Assembly (NCBI RefSeq): GCF_900112605.1
Contig: NZ_FOMJ01000008.1
Span: 15,001-79,000 of the forward strand
DNA: 64,000 bases
DNA from: Thiohalospira halophila DSM 15071
Lineage (GTDB): Bacteria; Pseudomonadota; Gammaproteobacteria; Thiohalospirales; Thiohalospiraceae
Reading direction: 5' to 3'
The notes beneath the pieces were generated by a model. The model saw only the letters and a list, made by a program, of their open reading frames with translations, had not been told where the DNA came from and searched no databases. Below, in pieces: positions 16,109-25,600 of the stretch. Within the stretch, counting starts at the first letter, position 1; each line of letters opens with the position of its first letter. The translations under genes and the position numbers were made by a program.

Positions 16109-16906
16109 CTAGCCGCCCCCTGCCCCGTTACCGGGCGCGTCGGCCCCGCTGGGGCCCGCGGCCTCCCCCTGGAAATCCGGTGGACCGCCGTGGATGTGCT
16201 TGCGGCCCACATCCACCAGGGCGATATCCATGAAGAAGCGCCGCCCCAGCAGCAGCGGGGTGGACAGGTCGGTGCGGTTGTTGAGGGTGAACTCCACCCG
16301 CTCGGTGATGGGGCCCAGCTCCATGGGGAGGGTGACCACGTAGCGCTCCTCCTCCCCGGCGGCCTGGATGATGGTCACGGTCCGCGCCACCGGCCGCTCG
16401 ATCGCCCCGGGCTCGGTCTCCGGGTGGATGGCGTGGTCCTCGCCCCGGGCGATGCGGAAGCGGACCCAGTCCTCGCCGTCGCGCTCGAAGGGGGTGATAT
16501 CGGTGGCGGAGAGGGAGGAGGTACTGGCGCCGGTATCCACCCGCGCCTCCAGGGCGACCTCCAGCGAGGGGAAGCGGGCCCACTCCCGGCGGCCCAGGAG
16601 GTATCGATCCGTGAGGGGGCCCTCCTCCACGGGGGTGCAGGCGGGGGCCAGCGGCGGCTCCACTGCCTCGCGCCGACAGGCGGCTGCCACCTCCGACGGC
16701 AGACCGTCCAGCTCGTCCTCCAGGGCCGAGAGGCCCGCGCCACGGCCCTCCTCCGCCTCGGACAGGACCTTCAGGCGCCGGTCCAGCTCCGCCATACGCG
16801 CCTCGAAGGCCTCGGCGGTCACCGGCTCCGGCGAGCGCTCCCAGGCCGCGCAGCCCGAGAGCGCCACGACCAGCGCCAGGGCGCTGACCCCCTCCCGTAG
16901 TCGCAT
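16109..16906 (-). CDS. Retropepsin-like lipoprotein ('ATP-dependent zinc protease' family)
   Basis: Predicted periplasmic lipoprotein of 265 residues. It has a signal peptide ending in the lipobox LSGC (about 16-19), a helical segment, and a C-terminal retropepsin-like aspartyl domain with VDTGASTSSL (about 150-159) and a second-half motif LLGRRFFMDIALVDVG. The family carries the name zinc protease in databases, but the visible motif is that of an aspartyl protease. The ATG at 16906 has GGGAGGGGGAG upstream. It is first in the operon with the transglutaminase-like and ATP-grasp genes and divergent from thiD. Confidence 0.85.
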   Translation of the reverse strand: MRLREGVSALALVVALSGCAAWERSPEPVTAEAFEARMAELDRRLKVLSEAEEGRGAGLSALEDELDGLPSEVAAACRREAVEPPLAPACTPVEEGPLTDRYLLGRREWARFPSLEVALEARVDTGASTSSLSATDITPFERDGEDWVRFRIARGEDHAIHPETEPGAIERPVARTVTIIQAAGEEERYVVTLPMELGPITERVEFTLNNRTDLSTPLLLGRRFFMDIALVDVGRKHIHGGPPDFQGEAAGPSGADAPGNGAGGG

Positions 16907-17042
16907 TGGCTCTCCCCCTCCCGGGCCTCCCCTGGCCGCTGTTTTATCTCTGTACGACGCATCGACCCGTGCAACTGATTGAAGTTCCCATACGGAGCGC
17001 CCATCATCTCCCAATTGTACGGCGCGATGCCAGGAGGAACCT

Positions 17043-17852
17043 ATGGCCCATGACCCCGAAGCCGTCCCCGTGGTGATGGTCTTCGCCGGCAACGACCCGG
17101 CCGGCGGCGCCGGCCTGGCCGCGGACACCGAGGCCATCGCCTCCATGGGCTGCCACACCGCCCCGGTGGTCACCGCCATCACCGTCCAGGACACCAGCAA
17201 CGTCCAGGACTTCCAGGCGGTGGGCGCCGACTGGGTGGTCTCCCAGGCGCGGGCGGTCCTGGAGGACATGCCGGTGGCCTGCTTCAAGCTCGGCATGCTC
17301 GGCAGCGTGGAGAACATCGAGGCGGTCCATACCATCCTGCGCGACTATCCGGACATCCCGGTGGTCACCGACCCGGTCCTCTTCGCCGGCGGCGGCGGCG
17401 ACCTGGCCGAGCGCGACGTCCCCGACGCCCTGCGCAGCCTGATCTTCCCCCAGACCACCCTGCTCACCCCCAACGCCCCGGAGGCGCGCGCCCTGGCCCC
17501 GGCCGCCGACACCCTGGACGCCTGCGCCCATCAGCTCATGAGCGACGGCTGCGAGTTCGTCCTGGTCACCGGGGCGGACGAGCCCTCCGAGCAGGTGACC
17601 AACAGCCTCTTCGGCAACGAGCGCCTGCTGGAGCGCTTCACCTGGGACCGGCTGCCGCACACCTACCACGGCTCCGGCTGCACCCTCGCCTCGGCCATTG
17701 CCGGCCTCCTGGCCCAGGCCAGCGAGCCCCGCTCGGCGGTCCACGAGGCCCAGGCCTACGTCCAGGAGGCGCTGGCCCACGGCTATCGCATCGGCATGGG
17801 GCAGCACGTCCCCAACCGCCTCTTCTGGGCCGACGGCGACGATGACGAATAG
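17043..17852 (+). CDS. thiD: Hydroxymethylpyrimidine/phosphomethylpyrimidine kinase
   Basis: ThiD phosphorylates HMP and then HMP-phosphate for thiamine synthesis. The 269-residue product has the ribokinase-family opening FAGNDPAGGAGLAADTEAI, the substrate and ATP motifs DPVLFAGGG and LLTPNAPEA, and the anion-hole and catalytic stretch YHGSGCTLASAIA. A near-perfect AGGAGG lies five bases before the ATG. It overlaps thiE by 11 bases. No TPP riboswitch could be found in the 136-base upstream region. Confidence 0.95.
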   Translation: MAHDPEAVPVVMVFAGNDPAGGAGLAADTEAIASMGCHTAPVVTAITVQDTSNVQDFQAVGADWVVSQARAVLEDMPVACFKLGMLGSVENIEAVHTILRDYPDIPVVTDPVLFAGGGGDLAERDVPDALRSLIFPQTTLLTPNAPEARALAPAADTLDACAHQLMSDGCEFVLVTGADEPSEQVTNSLFGNERLLERFTWDRLPHTYHGSGCTLASAIAGLLAQASEPRSAVHEAQAYVQEALAHGYRIGMGQHVPNRLFWADGDDDE

Positions 17853-18477
17853 GCCGACCGCCCCGGCCATCAGCGGCCTCTACGCCATCACCGACGACCA
17901 GCGCGAGGGGCCCGCGGCGCTGACCGAGCGCGTGGCCGCGGCCCTGGATGGCGGCGCCCGGGTCATCCAGTACCGGGACAAATCGGGCGATGGCGACCGC
18001 CGCCGGGCCGAGGCCGCCGCCCTGGCGGAGCTCTGCCGCGCCCGCGGGGCGACCTTCATCGTCAACGACGACCCCGACCTCGCCGCGGAGCTGGGCGCCG
18101 GCCTCCACCTGGGCGCCGATGACCCGGATCTCGCCGCCGCCCGCGCCCGGATCACCGGCCCCCTGGGCGCCTCCTGCTACAACGACCCGGAGCGCGCCCG
18201 GACGGCCGTGGCCGCCGGAGCCGACTACGTCGCCTTCGGCCGCTACTTCCCCTCGACCACCAAGCCGGACAACCCGCCCGCCGACCCCGCCCTCCTGGGC
18301 CGGGCCCGGGCGGAGCTGGGGGTGCCCGCCGTTGCCATCGGCGGGATCACCCCGGAGAATGGCGGCGAACTGGTCGCCGCCGGGGCCGATGCCCTGGCGG
18401 TGATCCACGGCGTCTTTGGCGCGGCGGACATCGCCGCCGCCGCGCGGCGCTACGCCGCCCTCTTCGACGCCGACTGA
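17842..18477 (+). CDS. thiE: Thiamine-phosphate synthase
   Basis: ThiE joins HMP-diphosphate and thiazole phosphate to give thiamine phosphate. The 211-residue TIM-barrel product has [39 protein letters not shown] and IGGITPEN, covering the diphosphate and Mg sites. The ATG at 17842 lies inside the end of thiD, giving an 11-base overlap and translational coupling; the longer open frame upstream is only the shadow of thiD. hemL follows, the same order as in pseudomonads. Confidence 0.95.
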   Translation: MTNRPTAPAISGLYAITDDQREGPAALTERVAAALDGGARVIQYRDKSGDGDRRRAEAAALAELCRARGATFIVNDDPDLAAELGAGLHLGADDPDLAAARARITGPLGASCYNDPERARTAVAAGADYVAFGRYFPSTTKPDNPPADPALLGRARAELGVPAVAIGGITPENGGELVAAGADALAVIHGVFGAADIAAAARRYAALFDAD

Positions 18478-18523
18478 TAATCCCGAACACCGAACCCGAC
18501 CACGAACCATCGAGGCCCGCGTC

Positions 18524-19807
18524 ATGCCGCACACCCACGAACTCTTCGAGGCCGCCAGCCGCCACATCCCCGGGGGCGTGAACTCCCCGGTCCGCGCCTT
18601 CAAGGGCGTGGGCGGGGAGCCCATGTTCTTCAAGCGCGGCGAGGGCGCCCGCATGATCAGCGAGAGCGACCGGTCCTACATCGACTACGTCGGCTCCTGG
18701 GGCCCCCTGATCCTCGGCCACGCCAACCCCAAGGTGGTCCGCGCCGTCCAGGAGACCGCCGCCCAGGGCCTCTCCTTCGGCACCCCGACGGTGCTGGAGA
18801 CCCGCATGGCCGACAAGGTCTGCGACCTGGTCCCCTCCATGGAGATGATCCGCATGGTCAACTCCGGCACCGAGGCGACCATGTCCGCCATCCGCCTGGC
18901 CCGCGGCTACACCGGCCGGGACAAGATCGTGAAGTTCGAGGGCAACTTCCACGGCCACGTGGACAGCCTGCTGGTAAAGGCCGGCTCCGGGGCGCTGACC
19001 TTCGGCAGCCCCAGCTCCCCCGGCGTCCCCGCCAGCCTCGCCGAGCACACCCTGACGCTCACCTACAACGACGCCGACGGCGTGCGCGAACTCTTCGAGC
19101 ACATGGGCGGCCAGATCGCCGGGATCATCGTCGAGCCGGTGGCCGGCAACATGAACTGCGTGCCGCCGGAGCCCGGCTTCCTGGAGACCCTGCGCGAGGT
19201 CTGCGACGCCCACGGCTCGGTCCTCATCTTCGACGAGGTGATGACCGGCTTCCGCGTCGCCCTGGGCGGCGCCCAGCAGCGCTACGGCACCACCCCGGAC
19301 CTCACCTGCCTGGGCAAGGTCGTCGGCGGCGGCATGCCGGTGGGCGCCTTCGGCGGCCGCCGGGCCATCATGGAGCAGCTCTCCCCGCTGGGCCCGGTCT
19401 ACCAGGCCGGGACCCTGGCCGGTAACCCGGTGACCATGGCCGCCGGCCTGGCCACCCTGGAGCAGATCGAGGAGCCCGGCTTCCACGAGCGGCTGGAGAA
19501 CCGCGCCCGGGAGCTGGCCGAGGGCCTGGAAGAGCGCGCCCGGGCCCACGGCATCGCCATGACCACCAACGTGGTTGGCGGCATGCTGGGGATCTTCTTC
19601 ACCGAGGACGAACAGGTCACCCGCTATCACCAGGTGGTGAACTCCAACCTCGACCGCTTCCGGCTCTTCTTCCACGGCATGCTCAACCGCGGCATCTATC
19701 TCGCCCCGGCGCCCTTCGAGGCCTGCTTCCTCTCCAGCGCCCACGGCGATGCCGAGATCCGGGAGACCCTGGAGGCGGCCGACGCCACCCTGGCGGAGCT
19801 GGGCTAG
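18524..19807 (+). CDS. hemL: Glutamate-1-semialdehyde 2,1-aminomutase
   Basis: HemL makes 5-aminolevulinate, the precursor of haem, from glutamate-1-semialdehyde using PLP. The 427-residue product has the family N-terminus [39 protein letters not shown] and the PLP lysine in [16 protein letters not shown] (about K265). The ATG at 18524 has GAGG upstream and matches E. coli HemL in length; the longer frame overlaps thiE. It lies 46 bases after thiE and is probably in the same transcript. Confidence 0.96.
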   Translation: MPHTHELFEAASRHIPGGVNSPVRAFKGVGGEPMFFKRGEGARMISESDRSYIDYVGSWGPLILGHANPKVVRAVQETAAQGLSFGTPTVLETRMADKVCDLVPSMEMIRMVNSGTEATMSAIRLARGYTGRDKIVKFEGNFHGHVDSLLVKAGSGALTFGSPSSPGVPASLAEHTLTLTYNDADGVRELFEHMGGQIAGIIVEPVAGNMNCVPPEPGFLETLREVCDAHGSVLIFDEVMTGFRVALGGAQQRYGTTPDLTCLGKVVGGGMPVGAFGGRRAIMEQLSPLGPVYQAGTLAGNPVTMAAGLATLEQIEEPGFHERLENRARELAEGLEERARAHGIAMTTNVVGGMLGIFFTEDEQVTRYHQVVNSNLDRFRLFFHGMLNRGIYLAPAPFEACFLSSAHGDAEIRETLEAADATLAELG

Positions 19808-19912
19808 GACCTCCCGCCTGCGCCGCGGAAACGGCCAAAGGGCCGGGCGGTGCCTTAATGGCGACCACCGAGACGCGGGGTAGGACCAGAAGGGGACCAA
19901 GGAGAAAGCCCC

Positions 19913-20968
19913 ATGACCGACGATCTTCGCACCCGGCTCGCCAACCCGGATGACCCGGTCCTCTGCGCCGGCGGCTACCTCTTCGAACTGGAACGCCGCG
20001 GCTACCTCACCGCAGGCTCCTTCGTTCCCGAGGTCGCCCTGGAACACCCGGAGGTCCTCAAGCAGGTCTACCGCGAGTTCGTCCGGGCCGGCTCCGACGT
20101 CATCGAGGCCTTCACCTACAACGCCCACCGGGAGAAGATGCGGCTCATCGGCAAGGAGGAGCTGCTGGAGCCGCTAAACCGGAGCGCCCTGCGCACCGCC
20201 CGGGAGGTCGCCGCCGAGGGCTGGGATCGCCCCCCGCTGGTGGCCGGCAACATCTCCAACACCAACATCTACGACCCCGAGGACCCCGCCACCGCCGACC
20301 AGGTCCGCGCCATGTATACCGAGATGGTCGGCTGGGCGAAGGAAGAGGGGGTCGACTTCATCCTCGCCGAGACCCTCTACTACCGCGGCGAGGCCGAGAT
20401 CGCCATGGAGGTGATCCGCGACGCTGACCTGCCGGCGGTGATCACCTTCGGCGTCTTCGCCGACGGCCGCCTGCGCGACGGCGACGACCCGGCCACCGCG
20501 GCCGCCGCCCTGGAGGCCGCCGGGGCCGACGTGGTGGGGCTCAACTGCTTTCGCGGGCCGGCCACCATGCTCCCCTACCTGGAGGCCATCCGCGCCGCCG
20601 TCTCCATCCCGGTGGCCGGCCTGGCGGTGCCCTACCGCACCAGCCCCAACGAACCCACCTTCTTCAACATGCACGACCACTGCTGCTCCGTGCACCTGGA
20701 GGAGGGCCGGACCTTCCCCACCGACCTGGAGCCCTTCCTCTGCAACCGCCACGAGGTGGCCGACTACGCCCGGCGCGCCCGGGCCATCGGCGTCGACTAC
20801 CTGGGCCTGTGCTGCGGCAACGCCCCCCACTACATGCGCGCCCTGGCCGAGGCCGTGGGCCGCACCCCGCCGGCCTCGCGCTACAGCCCGGAGATGGACA
20901 AGCACTTCCTCTTCGGCACCGACCCGAGCCTCAAGCGCCACAATCGGGATTTCGCCGACAAGGCCTGA
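19913..20968 (+). CDS. Homocysteine S-methyltransferase, betaine-dependent type (BHMT-like)
   Basis: Predicted to move a methyl group to homocysteine, making methionine. The 351-residue TIM barrel opens with AGGYLFELERRGYLTAG and EFVRAGSDVIEAFTY, which follow animal BHMT closely. The three zinc cysteines are C212 (GLNC) and C300-C301 (LCCGN), the same spacing as in human BHMT. Use of glycine betaine as donor is therefore likely, and would suit a halophile that keeps betaine as a compatible solute, but a different donor cannot be excluded. AGGAG precedes the ATG. No riboswitch was recognised in the 105-base gap from hemL. Confidence 0.82.
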   Translation: MTDDLRTRLANPDDPVLCAGGYLFELERRGYLTAGSFVPEVALEHPEVLKQVYREFVRAGSDVIEAFTYNAHREKMRLIGKEELLEPLNRSALRTAREVAAEGWDRPPLVAGNISNTNIYDPEDPATADQVRAMYTEMVGWAKEEGVDFILAETLYYRGEAEIAMEVIRDADLPAVITFGVFADGRLRDGDDPATAAAALEAAGADVVGLNCFRGPATMLPYLEAIRAAVSIPVAGLAVPYRTSPNEPTFFNMHDHCCSVHLEEGRTFPTDLEPFLCNRHEVADYARRARAIGVDYLGLCCGNAPHYMRALAEAVGRTPPASRYSPEMDKHFLFGTDPSLKRHNRDFADKA

Positions 20969-20980
20969 GACTCGGGGCGG

Positions 20981-21027
20981 CCGTACCGGGGCTACTACTG
21001 GAAAGTTTGGCAACAATTCCGGTACGG
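20981..21027. repeat. 9-bp inverted repeat flanking the -35 of the AbgT promoter
   Basis: CCGTACCGG at 20981-20989 and its exact reverse complement CCGGTACGG at 21019-21027. The second arm sits in the spacer of the promoter and the first is upstream of the -35. This is a good candidate operator, or less likely the loop of a terminator for the upstream gene. Confidence 0.6.
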
Positions 21028-21034
21028 TTATAGT
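21007..21034 (+). promoter_or_regulatory. Sigma70-like promoter of the AbgT/regulator operon
   Basis: TTGGCA at 21007-21012, 16-base spacer, TATAGT at 21029-21034. It would give a leader of about 133 bases before the AbgT-family ATG. Confidence 0.65.
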
Positions 21035-21173
21035 CAGATCCTGAACAGGGCCGACCCGCGGCCCTATCGAGGACGCAGCGCCATGGAAGCCCTCCGGCTC
21101 CGGAAAAGGGACTCGGGAACCCACAGTCGGCGTCGCATTCGGTCTGCTCCCGACACGCGCCAAGGAGCTACCG

Positions 21174-22697
21174 ATGGCCGTTGAGGCCTCCCCGCGCTGG
21201 CTGGATCGGCTGGAGCGGGCGGGCAACCGGCTCCCCGAGCCCATGACCCTGTTCGCCCTCGCTCTGGTGGCGATCCTGATGATCAGCCACCTGGCCGAGC
21301 TGGCCGGCCTCGCCCTCCCCCATCCCCGCGGCGAGAGTACCATCCGGGCCCGCAGCCTCCTGGACAGCGACGGCGTCTGGTGGCTGACCAGCCACCTGGT
21401 GGAGAACTTCGTCGAATTCCGCCCCCTGGGCCTGGTCCTGGTGGCCATGCTCGGCATGGGCCTCGCCGAGCGCAGCGGCCTCTTCGCCGCCGCCTTTCGT
21501 CGCGCCATGCGCCGCCTGCCGGCGCGCCTGCTCACCCCCGGCGTGCTGGTCCTCGGCATCCTCATGGCCGCCGACCCCGGCTACATCATCCTGCCGCCGC
21601 TGGCCGCGCTGCTCTTCGCCGCGGCCGGGCGACCACCCCTGGCCGGCCTGGCGGCGGCCGCCGCCGGCGTGGCCGCCGGGTTCAGCGCCAACTACGTCGT
21701 CACCTTCCTGGATGCCATGCTGGCCGGCCTCACCGAGACGGCCGCCCATCTCATTGCCCCGGACTACGCCGTCTACATCACCGCCAACTGGTACTTCATG
21801 GCCGCCTCGGCGGTGATCCTCCCGCTGGTGGGCTGGTGGGTCACCAGTCGCTGGGTGGAGCCGCGCCTGGAGGGCCCGGGATCCGCGGCGGAGGAGGAGG
21901 ATGGCGCCGCCATCGATACCGCGGACGAGGGCGAGAACCCGGAGCGCGGCCTGCGCTGGGCGCGCCGGACCCTGGCGCTGACCGTGGCGGCCCTGGTGGC
22001 CGCCAGCACCCTCCCCGGCGCCCCGCTGGCCGGCACCGGCGAGGCGGGACCGCGCTGGATGGAGGCGCTGGTCCCCATGATGCTGCTGGTCTTCGCCCTG
22101 CCGGGACTCGCCTACGGCCTGGGGGCCGGCACCATCCGCTCCGACCGGGACGTGGCGAACATGCTCCACGAGACCATGGCACTCATGGGGTCCTACATCG
22201 TTCTGGCCTTCTTCGCCGCCCAGATGATCGCCGCCTTCGACCACTCCCGCCTGGGGACCCTGCTGGCCATCGGCGGGGGGGAGCTACTGGCCGGTATCGG
22301 GCTGCCGGCGACGCTGTTGATGATGGGGATGGCCGTAACCGCCATGGTCCTCAACCTCTTCATCGGCTCCGCCTCCGCCAAGTACGCCCTGCTCGCCCCG
22401 GTGTTCGTCCCCATGTTCATGCAGGCCGGGATCAGCCCCGAACTCACCCAGGCCGCCTACCGGGTGGGGGATTCGGTGACCAACGCCATCACCCCCATGA
22501 ACCCCTACCTGGTGGTCATCCTCACCTTCCTCCGGCGCTGGCGACCCGACGCCGGGCTGGGCACCCTCATGGCCCTGCAGCTCCCCTACAGCCTCGCCTT
22601 TGCCGTTGTCTGGCTGGCGCTGCTGGCGGGCTGGATCGCCCTGGGCTGGCCCCTGGGGCCCGGCGCCGGCCTCACCTTCGAGGGAGGCGGGGGTTGA
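21174..22697 (+). CDS. AbgT-family transporter
   Basis: Inner-membrane carrier of 507 residues in the family of AbgT (p-aminobenzoyl-glutamate uptake) and MtrF/YdaH (drug and sulfonamide export). It has about eleven hydrophobic segments, an acidic cytoplasmic loop (about 235-265), and the family C-terminal motifs NLFIGSASAKYALLAPVFVPM and GDSVTNAITPMNPYLVVIL. The substrate and direction cannot be told. The ATG follows AAGGAG at good spacing. Its TGA overlaps the TTG start of the large regulator, so the two are translated together. Confidence 0.9.
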   Translation: MAVEASPRWLDRLERAGNRLPEPMTLFALALVAILMISHLAELAGLALPHPRGESTIRARSLLDSDGVWWLTSHLVENFVEFRPLGLVLVAMLGMGLAERSGLFAAAFRRAMRRLPARLLTPGVLVLGILMAADPGYIILPPLAALLFAAAGRPPLAGLAAAAAGVAAGFSANYVVTFLDAMLAGLTETAAHLIAPDYAVYITANWYFMAASAVILPLVGWWVTSRWVEPRLEGPGSAAEEEDGAAIDTADEGENPERGLRWARRTLALTVAALVAASTLPGAPLAGTGEAGPRWMEALVPMMLLVFALPGLAYGLGAGTIRSDRDVANMLHETMALMGSYIVLAFFAAQMIAAFDHSRLGTLLAIGGGELLAGIGLPATLLMMGMAVTAMVLNLFIGSASAKYALLAPVFVPMFMQAGISPELTQAAYRVGDSVTNAITPMNPYLVVILTFLRRWRPDAGLGTLMALQLPYSLAFAVVWLALLAGWIALGWPLGPGAGLTFEGGGG

Positions 22698-25600
22698 GCG
22701 CCGCCCTGGAGGTGACCCTGCTGGGTCCGCCGCGCCTCCGCCCCGCGGTGCTGGGACCGGGGCACCCTCTGGCGCTCCTGGCGCTGCTCCTCGTCGATGG
22801 CGAGGTCACTCGCGAGGGCGCCGCCACCCTCCTCTGGCCGGAGAGCCGCCAGCCCCGGAGCGACCTGCGCCAGGCCCTGCACCGCCTCCGCCACGCCCTG
22901 CCGAAGGCCGGGGTGGATCCCGTTCTGGCCGACCGCAACCGGCTGCAGCTCCATCCGGAGTATTCCCTGGCCAGTGACGTCACGACCTTCCTCGCCGCCG
23001 TCCGCGCCGGAGGCGAGGCGGAGCCAGCGACGCTCCGCCGCGGCGTAGAGGCCTACGGCGGTCCCCTCCTGGATGGCTTCAAGTCCGGCCCTCACGGCTC
23101 CTTCGAGGAGTGGCTGGAGGCCCGCCGGACCTGGTTCCGGGAGCAGGCGCGCCTGCTCCATCTGCGCCTGGCGCACCGGGAGCTGGCCGAGGGCAACCGC
23201 GAGGCCGCCGTGCGTACCGCGGCCGCCTTTATCAGTCGGGAGCCCGACGACGCCGTGGGCCGCCGCCAGCTCGACGAGGTCCTCCACGCCAGCGACCGCT
23301 CCGACGCCCCCGGCCCGGAAGCCGCCTCGGCCGGCCTGCAGCAGCGCCACCTGGTCGTGGTCTGCTGCGATCCCTGCCCACCCGATACCGCCAACGAGGA
23401 GGCGCTGGTGGCAGCCATAACCCGGCTTCGCCAGCTCTGCCGGAGCAACCTGGAGGCCCGGGAAGGCCGTGTCGAGGCCGGACCGGACGGGGTGCTCTAC
23501 GGCTATTTCGGCCTCCCGCCCCGGGCCAGCCGCGCCACCACCGATGCCCTCACCGCCGCCACCACGCTCCTCGCCGCCGACGGCGAGGCACCGCCGGTGC
23601 GCGTCGGCCTCCACGCCGGGCGCGCCCTGACTGCCGGCAGCGGCCACCCGGACTTCCTGGGCAGTGTGGTCCGTCGGGCGCGACTGGCCGCCATGGCCGC
23701 GCCGGTGGGAGAACTCCGCCTCACCCAGGCCGCCGAGACAGCACTCCCCCCGGGCTGGCCTTCCCACCTCACCCCGGAAACCGACCCGGCCGGCTCCCTC
23801 TTCACGACCACCGCGCCGGCGCTTTCCGAGGCCCGCCACACCCCACTGGTAGGCCGGCGCCGGGAGCGGGCCCAGCTTCTGGCGGCCGTCCGGAAGCTGC
23901 GCTACAGGCGGGGGGACGCCTGTCTGCTGCGAGGCGAGGCCGGTATCGGCAAGAGCCGGCTGGCGGCCGCCGTGCGCGCCCGTACGGCCCAGTGGATCGG
24001 GACCGCCACCGTGGGCAGCGAGGGCCCGGAGACCGATCGCCCCCTGGAACCCTTCCTGCAGTTCGTGGAACAGCTCGCGGCACTCCACCCCGAGCAGCCG
24101 CGGACAGAGCGCCGCCGGCGGCTGGAAGACGCCCTGGCGAAGGTCGAGATCGCGGAGGCCGAGGGCGAGGTAGTCCTGCGACTGCTACTGGAGCCGCCAC
24201 GGGCCGATGACGAACTACCCGGCGAGGCCCACCGCGCCCTGGCGGCCCTGGTCCTGGCGCGGGCGGCTGTCACCCCCCTGATGCTGGTGGTTGAAGACAT
24301 CCACGTCGCCGATACCTCCAGCCGTCGAGTCCTGGTCGAGCTGGCACGCCACGCGCCGGACCATCCCCTCCTGCTCATCGCCACCGGCCGGCCGGAGAGC
24401 GTCCCCGTGGCGGGGCTGCACCCGCTGGATCTCGCCCCGCTGGGAGCGGCGGAGGTCGAGGCCATCATCGCCGGCACGGCCCCCTCTCCGCTGGACCAGG
24501 CGAGCAGCCAGGCGCTGGCCCGGATGAGCGAGGGGATACCGCTCTTCGCCGAGGAGCTGGCCCGAGCCGGCGGACCCGACGGAGAGGGCGGCTCGCCACC
24601 GAGCCTGGAGCAGCTCGCCACCGCCCGGCTGGACGCCGCCGGCCGCGCCGCGCGCACGGCGCGGCTGCTGGCCCTGGTGGGACGCGAGGCCACCGCCGGC
24701 TTCCTGGCCTGGCTGGATGAGCGCTCCATGGACGAGACCACCGCCGACCTCCAGTGGCTGGAGGCGGACGACCTGGTCCTGCGCCGCCCCCGACGCGAAG
24801 GGGTCTTCTACCGCATCCGGCACGCCCTCCTGGAACAGGCCTTCTACCACTCCCTCCCCCCCGGGGAGGCGGCCCGGCTCCACCGCCGGCTGGCCCGGGG
24901 TGTCGAGACCGATTATCCCACCGAGGCCGAGGCCCGCCCGGCCTGGCTCGCCGACCATCACCGCCGCGCCGGTCAGCCGGCCGCCGCGACTCGCCGCTAT
25001 CTGGATGCCGCCCGTCAGGCCGGCCGCTTCGGCGCCCACGAGGCGGCGACCAGCGCCCGGGAGCAGGCCCGAGCCGCCATCGCCGAACTCCCGGTGGGGT
25101 CCGAGCGCGAGGCCCTGGTCCACGAGCTGGAGCAGCTTACCGCCCTCCAGGGACTGGTGGTCGCCGGTCACGCCACCACCCGCTCCGCCCTGGAGCAACT
25201 GATCCCAGTGGACCCGGAGGCCGACTTCGACGCCGCCCTGGCCCGCATCATCGGCGGCGTCCACGCCACGCCGTGGGAGGCCCTCCTCCCCCGTACGGAG
25301 GAGCTGGTAGCCATTGCCCGAGCGCGCGGCGAGACCGGACGACTGCATACCGCCCGCCACCTGCTGGGCTTCATCGCCAACTATACCGGCCACCTGCCCC
25401 TGGCCCTGGAGCAGTTCCGGGCGCTGGTGGACGAGGGCGAGACGACCAGTGCCCCGGAGACGCTGCTGCAGGCCTACAACGGTCCGCCCCGGCCGGTGGA
25501 GATCGCCTACCTCGCCCTGCTCGAGCTTGGCCAGGGCCGGGCCGAGCGCTCCCGTCGGCTCCGGGACGAGGCCCTCGCGGCGGCCCGCGCCCACGGCAGC

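Noticed and set aside
16907-17042. TPP riboswitch ahead of thiD
   Set aside because: The region lacks the CUGAGA thi-box core and the second conserved arm; a strong ribosome site is present without the switch fold.
19808-19912. SAM or SAH riboswitch ahead of the BHMT-like gene
   Set aside because: No conserved core of these switches could be matched; only short weak hairpins are present.
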